This document shows positions 22,876 through 32,880 of a stretch of 64,000 nt of DNA, in pieces. The position numbers and the translations under genes were made by a program. The stretch spans positions 7,262,001-7,326,000 of the forward strand of contig JAQPZY010001660.1 of NCBI GenBank assembly GCA_029931535.1, in the 5' to 3' direction. This stretch comes from Margaritifera margaritifera (lineage: Eukaryota > Mollusca > Bivalvia > Unionida > Margaritiferidae). The notes below the pieces were generated by a model. The model saw nothing but the letters and a program-made list of their open reading frames with translations. It did not search any database and was not told where the DNA came from. How positions within the stretch are numbered: the first letter of the stretch is position 1; each line of letters starts with the position of its first letter.

Positions 22876-24262
22876 TTGCAGTTGATCAAATCCATGTGTT
22901 TTTGCAGTTGATCAGATAAATGTGTTTTTGCAGTTGATCAAATCGATGTGTTTTTTCAGTTGATCAAATCCATGTGTTTTTGCAGTTGATCAAATCCATG
23001 TGTTTTTGCAGTTGATCAAAAATCCATGTGTTTTTGCAGTTGATCAAATCCATGTGTTTTTGCAGTTGATCAAAAATCCATGTGTTTTTGCAGTTGATCA
23101 AATCCATGTGTTTTTGCAGTTGATCAAAAATCCATGTGTTTTTGCAGTTGATCAAAAATCCATGTGTTTTTGCAGTTGATCAAATCCATGTGTTTTTGCA
23201 GTTGATCAAATCCAAGTGTTTTTGCAGTTGATCAAATCCATGTGTTTTTGCAGTTGATCAAATCCATGTGTTTTTGCAGTTGATCAAAAATCCATGTGTT
23301 TTTGCAGTTGATCAAATCCATGTGTTTTTGCAGTTGATCAAATCCAAGTGTTTTTGCAGTTGATCAAATCCATGTGTTTTTGCAGTTGATCAAATCCATG
23401 TGTTTTTGCAGTTGATCAAATCCATGTGTTTTTGCAGTTGATCAGATCCATGTGTTTTTGCAGTTGATCAAATCCATGTGTTTTTGCAGTTGATCAAGCC
23501 ATGTGTTTTTGCAGTTGATCAGATCCATGTGTTTTTGCAGTTGATCAGATCCATGTGTTTTTGCAGTTGATCAAACCATGTGTTTTTGCAGTTGATCAGA
23601 TCCATGTGTTTTTGCAGTTGATCAGATCCATGTGTTTTTGCAGTTGATCAAATCCATGTGTTTTTGCAGTTGATCAGATCCATGTGTTTTTGCAGTTGAT
23701 CAGATCCATGTGTTTTTGCAGTTGATCAAACCATGTGTTTTTGCAGTTGATCAAATACATGTGTTTTTGCAGTTGATCAGATCCATGTGTTTTTGCAGTT
23801 GATCAGATCCATGTGTTTTTGCAGTTGATCAAATCCATGTGTTTTTGCAGTTGATCCGATCCATGTGTTTTTGCAGTTGATCAAATCCATGTGTTTTTGC
23901 AGTTGATCAAGCCATGTGTTTTTGCAGTTGATCAGATCCATGTGTTTTTGCAGTTGATCAAACCATGTGTTTTTGCAGTTGATCAGATCCATGTGTTTTT
24001 GCAGTTGATCAGATCCATGTGTTTTTGCAGTTGATCAAATCCATGTGTTTTTGCAGTTGATCAGATCCATGTGTTTTTGCAGTTGATCAGATCCATGTGT
24101 TTTTGCAGTTGATCAAACCATGTGTTTTTGCAGTTGATCAAATCCATGTGTTTTTGCAGTTGATCAGATCCATGTGTTTTTGCAGTTGATCAGATCCATG
24201 TATTTTTGCAGTTGATCAAATCCATGTGTTTTTGCAGTTGATCAGATCCATGTGTTTTTGCA
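22876..24262. repeat. 26-bp satellite, about 53 copies, with 16-unit higher-order repeat
   Basis: The unit is 'gttgatcaaatccatgtgtt' plus 'tttgca', with length variants of 24-28 bp. Variants AAATCC (A), AGATCC (C), AAACC (D) and AAGCC (D') occur in the order A D' C C D C C A C C D A C C A C, and the series is repeated once with one C missing. The rare D' unit lies at 23491 and 23904, a 413-bp higher-order period. The left half has another order (AAAAATCC and AAATCCAAG variants in a five-unit pattern). It lies in the intron between exons c and d; every unit carries TTTTTGCAG on the gene's sense strand. Confidence 0.95.
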
Positions 24263-25071
24263 CAGTTTGTTGATATTTATAATTTCATACTATAGACTAT
24301 TTATTCATTACTGCTGGAAAGCTAGCTTAGTTTCTGAAATTATGTTTATATAACTTTACTCATGAAAGATCTAGAAACTTAGTAGGCCCATCAACTCTTC
24401 TCAGCATCTGCTGCTGATCCTCTACTTACAAGCGAATTGATTTAGTTTAACTGTTATAAATGAATGATTAGTACATTTAAAATTTAATTCTAAGTGTCTA
24501 CTTTCTATTTTCCCTCAGTGTTCTTGTTTTTGTTATCCAATTTTATCTTACCTATCTTCAAGTATTTTTAGTTTTTGTACATTTATAAAGTTATGAAGTA
24601 TACTGCCATTAAGTTTATTAATAGCCAATGGTAAAAAAATGAATAATGAACAGTCTAAATAAACAAATAAAATACAATTTAAAAAATATATATATGTATC
24701 AAGTTAATACTTTGGCATTGAATCATCTGTCAACACTAGATCATCACTTCTCTCTAGCTTATACTTTTATAGTATTAGCCTACCCCCTCCCCCACCCCCA
24801 GCAGTTTGTACCTCCTCCCCCCTTATAATTTTAAAAACAAAAGGCATCAAGGATATAAAAAATGCACCAAACTTAGTCATTTCATTTATTAATTTAGAAT
24901 TTCTAACCTGATTTTTGCCAGGAGGTCCCTAACACTGTCATCTTGTTTGCACACGAGAGTCTGGTAACTTATTCATCTACTCTGTCATGAATAGTTTCAA
25001 GCTGTGCAAAATACGGCATTACCATAACATGGATGCATATCATGAAGCTAACAATAAGTTATTGTGTCAGA
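24263..25071. other. Unassigned intronic stretch
   Basis: AT-rich, with a C-rich tract at about 24780-24825. Nothing recognised. Confidence 0.4.
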
Positions 25072-25468
25072 ATTGCAGTTTATTTACTTTTCTTTGGAAT
25101 ATAAACTTGGTTCTTTCATCAGTTTTTCATCTTAAATCACAACATTTGATACTTCATTGTGACTGTACAGTGATCAATGCTTCATTGACTCAGCATGGTG
25201 TTTTTAAGGTAATCAGCGCTGGCTAAAGTTTGATGCACTACACATAAAAATTATGCATTGTCTAGGTAAATTTGCAATTTATTTACAATTCTTTGTCAAA
25301 TAAACTTGGTTCTTTGTTTTATTTCTCATCTTAAATCACAGTATTTTATAATTTTTGTGACCATACAGTGATCAATGCTTTAATGACTCACCGTAGTGTT
25401 TTTGAAGGTAATCAGCACTGGCTAAAGTTTTGATATGCCCTAAATAATTACAATGCATTGTGTGGGTA
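25072..25468. repeat. About 200-bp tandem duplication
   Basis: Two diverged copies (about 25072-25268 and 25269-25468) sharing 'aaacttggttctttnntnn', 'catcttaaatcaca', 'acagtgatcaatgctt' and 'aggtaatcagc(g/a)ctggcta'. Confidence 0.8.
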
Positions 25469-25898
25469 ATTTTAGCTGAGACACTTAGATATATTTAAAA
25501 GGTGTTGTGCTAGTCCATATAAGTATAAATACTGGATCAACATGGGCCACATAAGAAACTCCTACTCTGAGAGAGACCAGTTAACCATCATAGCCACATA
25601 CAAGTATTAACCACTGACATAAATGGACAGAGAAACAGTCAAGCACTGTTTTATTGTAAACCAATGATGATCAGTGCACTAACCAAAATGGCAGAATGTT
25701 GTTTCACAATAAAAATGGAGCAAAATCATCAAGATTTTGAAATGTAGGATATCAAATGCGTGTTATGTGTCAGAACTAAGTTTTTCATCTTATGCTGGGT
25801 CAAAAATCGTGGTGCACATTAGACATTAGAGCAGATTATACACACGAAAATATGGTAATTGGTTGGGAATATTTGCTTAGTTTATTCATGGATAATGT
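25469..25898. other. Unassigned intronic stretch
   Basis: Nothing recognisable; a short frame at 25792-26001 runs into the next array. Confidence 0.4.
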
Positions 25899-26330
25899 CA
25901 TGTTCACATACTTGATTAAGTTGCTTATATCCGAGAAAATCTTATGTATGCATGCAAAATCTTATGTATGCATGTTCACATCCTTGATTAAGTGTGTCTG
26001 AGAAAATCGTATGTATGGATGCAAAATTTTATGTATGCATGCAAAATCTTATGTATGCATGTTCACATACTTGATTAAGTTGCTTGTATTTTAGAAAATC
26101 TTATGTATGCATTCAAATTCTTATGTATGCATGTTCACATACTTGATTAAGTTGCTTGTATCCAAGAAAATCTTATGCATGCATGCAAAATCTGATGTAT
26201 GCATGCAAAATCTTATGTATGCATGTTCACATACTTGATTAAGCTGCTTGTATCCAAGAAAATCTTATGCATGCATGCAAAATCTGATGTATGCATGCAA
26301 AATCTTATGTATGCATGTTCACATACTTGA
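25899..26330. repeat. Composite minisatellite, 71-93 bp units
   Basis: A fixed part 'gttcacatacttgattaagt' recurs six times. The part between copies holds one to three sub-units of about 20 bp, 'cttatgtatgcatgcaaaat', so the distance between fixed parts varies (about 72, 88, 71, 93, 84 bp). ATGCAT/GCATGC palindromes are dense. Confidence 0.9.
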
Positions 26331-26603
26331 TGGATGGCTGTATTATCTCCCAGTTGTTATTTACATACATGTCCAGGAAGATTTCATCCAAAAAGGTCCA
26401 ACCATTTAAAAAATAGAACTAATTGTTTATATGGAAAATCATAATAGAATGCTTGGTCATTTCAATTTTCTAATCAGTCTTTGATTATTTGATTAATGTT
26501 CACACCATTACTGTTTATGGATTGGGTTCATATATCCCTTGTAATGTGGAACAAATTGTTAAATATTAAATATATTCTTGTTAATGTGCATCATAAAGTT
26601 GTA

Positions 26604-26935
26604 GCTCACCTGTCTTAAGGCAGTGTGAGCTTACCGTATATACTCGCATATAATCCAAGTCCAAATGCAAACAATATAGACCCTGATCTGCCGGTGCATT
26701 ATGCGAGAGTAGATCTGGGTCTATGCAGTTTGCAGTTGGTATCGGCCTATACGTGAGTATATATGGTATGTCATGGTTCTGCATCTATCATCAGTCCATC
26801 CTTGAACATTTGTATTTTCAACTTCTCCAGAATGGCTGGGCTAGTTTTTATCAAACTTGATAGGAAAATTCCCTAAGACATTGTTCCATCAAATTTAGTT
26901 TCAGATGGCTTCTATAGCAATGGTACGATTTACAG
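26604..26935. mobile_element. Head of a tandem-core element, interrupted by a MITE
   Basis: The head 'agctcacctgtcttaaggca' plus 'gtgagctta' is split from its expected continuation 'tatgtcatggttctgcatct' by the MITE at 26632-26768. Removing the MITE and one TA restores the order seen at 16675 and 59107. The remaining body has no tandem core. Confidence 0.65.
26632..26768. mobile_element. Single-hairpin derivative of the MITE, nested
   Basis: Ends TACCGTATATACTCGCATAT and, inverted at the right, TACCATATATACTCACGTAT, flanked by TA. Only one hairpin remains: its left arm is from the 'atagaccctgatctgcc' stem and its right arm from the 'agatctgggtctatgcag' stem. Recombination at the shared loop text (cattatgcg) would produce exactly this deletion. 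Confidence 0.82.
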
Positions 26936-27073
26936 TATGTGTGATTTACGATTTCAGTACAGTGTATCTCTTTTTTCTCTTTTGTATAGACTTCAGACTA
27001 CATGTTATGCATATAAAATGTAAATTTTTTTAATTATAGAATAAAGACCATCTTATTTATGCCTGTTTAATAG

Positions 27074-27202
27074 ATGCTGCACACAGAACAGCAGTTAAGG
27101 CAGGAGTTTGAGCGAGCAGCACGGGATGACACAGAGAGGAGATGGCAGACATTGAAAAAGGTTTTAGATGAGGAGATGATTGGAGTTAAAGAAGCCATGA
27201 AG
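27074..27202 (+). CDS. Coiled-coil protein gene, exon d
   Basis: 129 nt, phase 0 at both ends, so a possible cassette exon. Acceptor 'tatgcctgtttaatag', donor AAG/gtacat. It reads MLHTEQQLRQEFERAARDD, then TERRWQTLKKVLDEE and MIGVKEAMK. Dense in Glu, Arg and Lys with Leu/Val/Met at heptad-like spacing. The first codon is ATG, but it follows a proper acceptor and the upstream exons join in phase, so it is not taken as a start. Confidence 0.9.
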
Positions 27203-27385
27203 GTACATTGCTGGAGCTTTTAGTAATTCAGTCGTATTCGATTAACAAAGGGCAAAGAAAGTTACTTGTTTCTGTCCCATAGATATCTAATGTATGAGTC
27301 ATACATGTACCAGATTTATCCATGTATGACCTACACTCATCTGTGAACAGCTTAGATCTATCTGCTCATTATGTACAGTAGTTCA

Positions 27386-27663
27386 ATATGGTATGTATCA
27401 TGCTGGGAGATTCATCAAATATACACAGGAAAATACGGTATGTATCATGCTATACACAGGTAAATATGCTATGTATCATGCTGGGAGATCTGTCCAATAT
27501 ACACAGGTAAACATGGTATGTATCATGCTATACACAGGTAAAGATTGGTATGTATCATGCTATACACAGATAAATATGGCATGTATCATGCTATATACAG
27601 GTACATATGGTATGTATCATGTTATAAACAGGTACACACAGGTACATATGGTATGTATCATGC
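27386..27663. repeat. Minisatellite of 30-60 bp units
   Basis: About eight units with 'atggtatgtatcatgctata' and 'cacaggtaaatat'; some units carry 'gggagattc/tgt'. Contains CAGGTAAAT-like donor matches just downstream of exon d. Confidence 0.88.
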
Positions 27664-28996
27664 TGAGAGATCCTTCCATTTTTCTAGAAATATCCTTCAC
27701 AAAATGGAAGGTACTAATTACTGTTCTAAGCAACAGCAGCATTTAGTTACCTTTTAGCCATGTAAAAATATTTAAATTTTGATGAGACAAAAGAGAACTG
27801 TGAACACTACACAGAATCCCTTAAAATAGGCACAGTTTTCTGAAAGTGATTGGTTATGTAACTGGTACTTTGTTATCATTTTAATGATTCATCTCTAAAA
27901 ATCAGTAGAATATTTTTCAAATTGTAACAGTATATATTAGCAGTTTCAAATATTGTTTAAATACTTTTATGGAGCAGAAATGTTTCATCTAGTGATAGTT
28001 TGAAAAAGTAGTGTAGTGGTGATGCTGTTTCATTTTGTTGGGAAATTCTTGAAACTTTCCTATTTGAGCAAAGATGCAGTTTTAGTTATGAAATTTATTG
28101 TCATTTTGATCACAGGATTAAACTGATCTGGTTGATAACAAAGTAGTTTTAGTCATATGGAAAATATTCTGATGCTATATGATTTGACTTGCTTTGATGT
28201 CCATACTTCCAGGCATGCAACAGTTTCAATTTACAAAATAAAAGCCTTCATAATATTCCAGTTTGTTTAAGTCCAGGCTCTATGTTATTTGTGAATGGAA
28301 AACCAGAAGAGCTTCTTTCAGGTGCCAAATCAGTATAGTTTGTTTTCCCCTAAAATGTACTGCAAATAAATTTTACAAAGATCTTCACATACATGTACTG
28401 TAGTCTTTCACTATAATAGGGAATATAGGATCCATGGGGTGCATTTGTTTCACTTAGACATCTGTTATGACAGTGATTTCTTTACAGAAATATGACTTTT
28501 TTGCATGCACATGCCATATTCTATGGGAAGGGGAAAAATAATGTTCTCCATGTCTGTCTCTCTCCACAAAAATGTCTGTCCATCCTGTACATCACAATTA
28601 TGTTTCCACTCTGTAACTTTTCAAATACCTAATGGTTTGAAACTAAATTTGGACTGAGGTTTAGTATCAAGAAGACTTTAGTCAAAAGTGAATTTCACCT
28701 GCTTCTGTTAAAATTTTACTTAGTCATGGCTCTGTTTTTGACTGTCAAGTTTGCCATTGTATGTTAACCAGGGTTCCTTTAATTATGCCATATTTGTAAG
28801 GACATGTCCTTGGGACATGTATTGAGTTTTTGTTCGATAAGGACATTTTTTTACATCCAGAAATACATAACAGATAGCTTTTTGACACTAAAGGACTCTG
28901 CATGTTCCAATTAAGTGAGAGCTGAATCTCTTCCTTCTGTTCTTCATAACACTAGGGCTGATACTAATATTGAAAAATATTTTTTTTTTTATTCAG
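27664..28996. other. Intron without a recognised element
   Basis: Around 28400-28500 there is one fragment of the 'ctataatagggaatataggatccatgggg' type, related to the 83-bp array family. Nothing else recognised. Confidence 0.4.
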
Positions 28997-29121
28997 GGTG
29001 ACCGTGGCAAGTCCAAAGAGACACTGGCAAAGTTGGATCAGTCTATCACAATTCTAGAGAGGCAGTTGCAGGAAAATAAGAAACAAGTTGATAAAATTCT
29101 AGCTGCTGAAATTAAATCAAG
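28997..29121 (+). CDS. Coiled-coil protein gene, exon e
   Basis: 125 nt, phase 0 in and phase 2 out. Acceptor 'tttttattcag' after a long T run, donor AG/gtaaaa. It reads GDRGKSKETLAKLDQ, then SITILERQLQENKKQ and VDKILAAEIKS. The opening GDRG is the least helical point of the visible protein and may be a short break between coiled-coil segments. Leu/Ile spacing after it is again heptad-like. Confidence 0.9.
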
Positions 29122-29305
29122 GTAAAAAAAAAAAAAAAAAAGAACATATAGGCTGCTTAGTTAAAAACCTCTATGAGCAGAAAATGTAGATTACAAAATC
29201 TTAAAATCTTTATACAAGTTGATTTTTTTTAGATTAAATTAAATTCATTTTTGAAAATATTAACCATTATTTCTGTAAGTAGAATTACATTTGAGTTTTG
29301 TTATA

Positions 29306-30116
29306 TGCTGAGCATATGGGGGGTAACATATGCTATGTCATCCATCTGCCAATCTATCCATCCATGTCTGTCATTTTGTCCATTCATCTGTCTGTTTAGT
29401 TTTGACACAGCAACTTTAGGGGAAGATTACAGACCATGGATGGCTTACACTTGGGGCAAGAAAGACACCTATTGATTTTGGGGTCAAAAGATAACAGATC
29501 AGTGTCGTTGTGACATACATTAAGAAAAACAATTTTTGCATGGTCAGTTTGCACTATGAATAGGAAAGGCATCTATTGATTTTGGAATCAAAAGGTCAAA
29601 GGTCAAGTGAGCAGAACAAATGAGTATCCACACTGTTTAGTTCTAGAGCACATGCCTCAACCAAACTTTGTGGATGGCTTGCTCATAGGACAAGAAATAA
29701 ATACATAAGATTGAAAGATCAATGTCACACTAAAACAAATGGGAAAAATTTATATAAAATAACTTTAATTACACAACCAAACTTTGTGGATGGCTTGCTC
29801 ATAGGACAAGAAATAAATATATAAGATTGAAAGATCAGTGTCACTCTAAAACAAATGGGAAAAATTTATATAAAATAACTTTAATTACACAACCAAACTT
29901 TGTGGTTGGCTTGCTCATAGGACAAGAAATAAATATATAAGATTGAAAGATCAGTGTCACTCTAAAACAAATGGGAAAAATTTATATAAAATAACTTTAA
30001 TTACACAACCAAACTTTGTGGATGGCTTGCTCATAGGACAAGAAATAAATATATAAGATTGAAAGATCAGTGTCACTCTAAAACAAATGGGAAAAATTTA
30101 TATAAAATAACTTTAA
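29306..30116. mobile_element. Tandem-core repetitive element, core type 4, with 116-bp array
   Basis: Begins near 'gcatatggggggtaacatat' with 'ccatctgccaatctatccat'. Units contain 'tggatggcttacacttgggg', 'tattgattttggggtcaaaa'. From about 29655 a 116-bp version is repeated four times (ccaaactttgtgg at 29661, 29777, 29893, 30009) with almost no divergence, against weak similarity in the older units. Confidence 0.7.
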
Positions 30117-30335
30117 TGGATAGCTCAGTGGTAGAATGCTCACTTTGCACTTCTGCAGTTCAAGGCTCTATTTTGGGCTCCAGAACATGCATGGGTAAGG
30201 TGGTTGCTCATCTGAAATAATTGGTTTCCTTAAAGATGAAATACCAAATTATGCCAACATCAGGGTTATTGAGATCATGTGTGTACAAGTTGCAAGAACT
30301 TGTTGTGCATCCGATGTAAATTAAATAAAGTTGTA
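30113..30335 (+). mobile_element. tRNA-derived SINE
   Basis: Starts with a tRNA-like head: A box 'tagctcagtggtagaatgc' (30121-30139) and B box 'gttcaaggctc' (about 30159-30169), closer together than in a tRNA, so internally deleted. The body ends 'atgtaaattaaataaagttg'. It inserted at, or has its 5' end in, the last 116-bp unit of the array before it. Not a functional tRNA: the arms do not pair properly. Confidence 0.7.
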
Positions 30336-31392
30336 ACCTAATTTCTCAAGTTCTTGTATTATGCATACAGTATTTGCTGGTGAATAAGGTGTTACCAGCT
30401 ATGAACAGGGTGGAACCAGGCCCTGTATTCTCAAAACGTTTAGAGCAAGAAGCTCAAGCTCAAAAGTCCATACATTTTTACAGTCTGTAATTTTTATTTG
30501 GAGGGATTTCAATCCCTCCATGCCTATGCCAACATATCCATTATCTTTTACCAAATAAAGTTTGTATTGCTGATAATAGTAACAAACTATGGTCTTACTA
30601 AAATTAGTAACAAAGTACAGATACACTTGCTCTTCAGGTAAATTTTATATGTCAAGGGAGCAACTGAAATTTAGGTAAATGATTAGACCTTATAGTATAC
30701 ATCTCCCTTGGATATTGTTCCACTGATAGTAAAACTTGAAACAATAGTAGAAAATGTTTTTAAATGGAAATCAGCACAATAATTCCTCAAATAATCTTCT
30801 AATGTTGATATAAATTCTTTAGTGACATATACAGAAAATAAAATTGAGAATAATTTTATACAGATTATTTAGAGCGGTGTATATGTGATTGTAAAAAGGA
30901 CAATAAATAGAAATATTTCTGGAGTTATGTTCTTCCATCTGATCTTATGTAAATTAGTATTACTTCATCCCTACAATCCATCAGTAATTTCAATACTTTG
31001 GTAATTAGAATAAAACTAGAATCATTTTTCTTAACTTGAGTCCCTTTACTAGATTGGTGTTTTGAGCTTGAACTTCAGTTTCTTGCTAACAACTTTAGAG
31101 GATACACGGGCAGATCTTTTGCATAATTTTCTGGCTGATCTGTTGCTACATCATGCTTGTTGCATTTTGAAGTGTTTTATACCTGGACAGAACATGAAAT
31201 CATGTACTTAGATAGCTATATGTGGTACTCATAGAATCCATTAATTGCAATGGTATGATATTGGTAAATCAAACCCAATGCTTTGCCTGTTCCTGCCCAC
31301 AAAATTCTGATCCTGAGGATGCAATTTCTCTCTCCCACAGCAGTGTATATACTTGTTTTTCTCATTTCTGAATTGGAAAGAGTGTTGGCAAA
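30336..31392. other. Unassigned intronic stretch
   Basis: AT-rich with no exon, array or element ends seen. Confidence 0.4.
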
Positions 31393-31547
31393 AAGATGGT
31401 ATTTGTATTACTTTAAAAATATAGATGGTATATAACAGGTATTTTTATTACTTCAAAAATACAGATGGTATATCACAGGTATTTATATTACTTTAAAAAT
31501 ACAGATGATATATCACAGGTATTTATATTACTTTAATAATACAGTAT
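31393..31547. repeat. 42-bp tandem repeat, about 3.5 copies
   Basis: Units with 'atacagatggtatatcacag' and 'gtatttatattacttt'. Confidence 0.9.
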
Positions 31548-31586
31548 TTTCTAGAAGCTTTTACGTCATTAGAAAGAGCATGACAA

Positions 31587-32243
31587 GTTTTTGTTGTAAA
31601 TAAGGATTACTGTTTAAAGTTTTTGTTGTAAACAAGGATTACTGTTTAAAGTTTGTTGTTAACAAGGATTACTGTTTACATTTTTTGTTGTAAACAAGGA
31701 TTACTGTTTAAAGTTTTTGTTGTAAACAAGGATTACTGTTTACATTTTTTTGTTGTAAACAAGGATTACTGTTTAAAGTTTTTGTTGTAAACAAGGATTA
31801 CTGTTTAAAGTTTTTTGTTGTAAACAAGGATTACTGTTTAAAGTTTTTGTTGTAAACAAGGATTACTGTTTAAAGTTTTTTGTTGTAAACAAGGATTACT
31901 GTTTAAAGTTTTTTGTTGTAAACAAGGATTACTGTTTAAAGTTTTTTGTTGTAAACAAGGATTACTGTTTACATTTTTTTGTTGTAAACAAGGATTACTG
32001 TTTAAAGTTTTTGTTGTAAACAAGGATTACTGTTTACATTTTTTGTTGTAAACAAGGATTACTGTTTAAAGTTTTTGTTGTAAACAAGGATTACTGTTTA
32101 AAGTTTTTTGTTGTAAACAAGGATTACTGTTTAAAGTTTTTGTTGTAAACAAGGATTACTGTTTAAAGTTTTTTGTTGTAAACAAGGATTACTGTTTAAA
32201 GTTTTAAGTTTTTGTTGTAAACAAGGATTACTGTTTAAAGTTT
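31587..32243. repeat. 32-bp minisatellite, about 20 copies
   Basis: The unit is 'gtttttgttgtaaacaagga' plus 'ttactgtttaaa', with T-run length changes (31-35 bp) and a TTTACA variant end. The copies are otherwise nearly identical. Confidence 0.96.
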
Positions 32244-32753
32244 GGCAACATTTGTTCTTTTAACACTAAAAACTCCAAGAAGCATTGCACACGTTCATGA
32301 TGTCATAGGCATTATGACATCATCAACAGTGTCACTGAGTGCACTCTTGTGGGATAGGTCTATCCCATATGGCTTTCTCACATGGGCAAACTGCTCATAG
32401 GAATGAGAGAATATATTTTATTACATACCCATTTCATCTTAAATTATTGACTCTTGTGTCTAACACAGATATTCAGTCCATATTTCCAGTATCACACAGC
32501 AAGACTGGAGCTATTTAGTTATTTTCTCATACATATGGATATAGATATTGTTAGATATATTAAATCAAACTTTTTAAAATCCCAACTTGTTTTGAATTCA
32601 ATTCACACAGTATTGCTAAAAATATTTGGAAAACATACAAGAGAGAGGGAGTATGTAGTAACTACAAAATCACATTATTGTTTGTTCTTGGTCAGGGGAA
32701 AGAACTCAGAACAAATTATATATGTAGTTTTGTACGTGCCTTGTGTCTTGTAG
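32244..32753. other. Intron end before exon f
   Basis: A short inverted-looking tract around 32295-32360 ('tgatgtcataggcattatga') and nothing else recognised. Confidence 0.4.
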
Positions 32754-32880
32754 GAAGATCCATGAGACCCAGACAAATGAGAAGATAGCCAGTGTGAATG
32801 AAAAGCTACAGATTGCCACCTCTACCCTCCAGCAGGCAATAGGGGGAATCACTCAACAACACTCGGCTAACATGGAAAAG
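32754..32880 (+). CDS. Coiled-coil protein gene, exon f
   Basis: 127 nt, phase 2 in and phase 0 out. Acceptor 'ccttgtgtcttgtag', donor AAG/gtaaga. It completes an Arg codon from exon e and reads KIHETQTNEKIASVNEKL, then QIATSTLQQAIGG and ITQQHSANMEK. The Gly-Gly pair near the middle may relax the coiled coil. Codon phase agrees with both neighbours. Confidence 0.92.

Noticed and set aside
25899..26330. CRISPR array
   Set aside because: The parts between the repeats are related to each other and vary by whole sub-units; the context is eukaryotic and no cas gene is present.
30113..30190. Functional tRNA gene
   Set aside because: A and B boxes are present but too close, arms do not pair, and a SINE body and tail follow.
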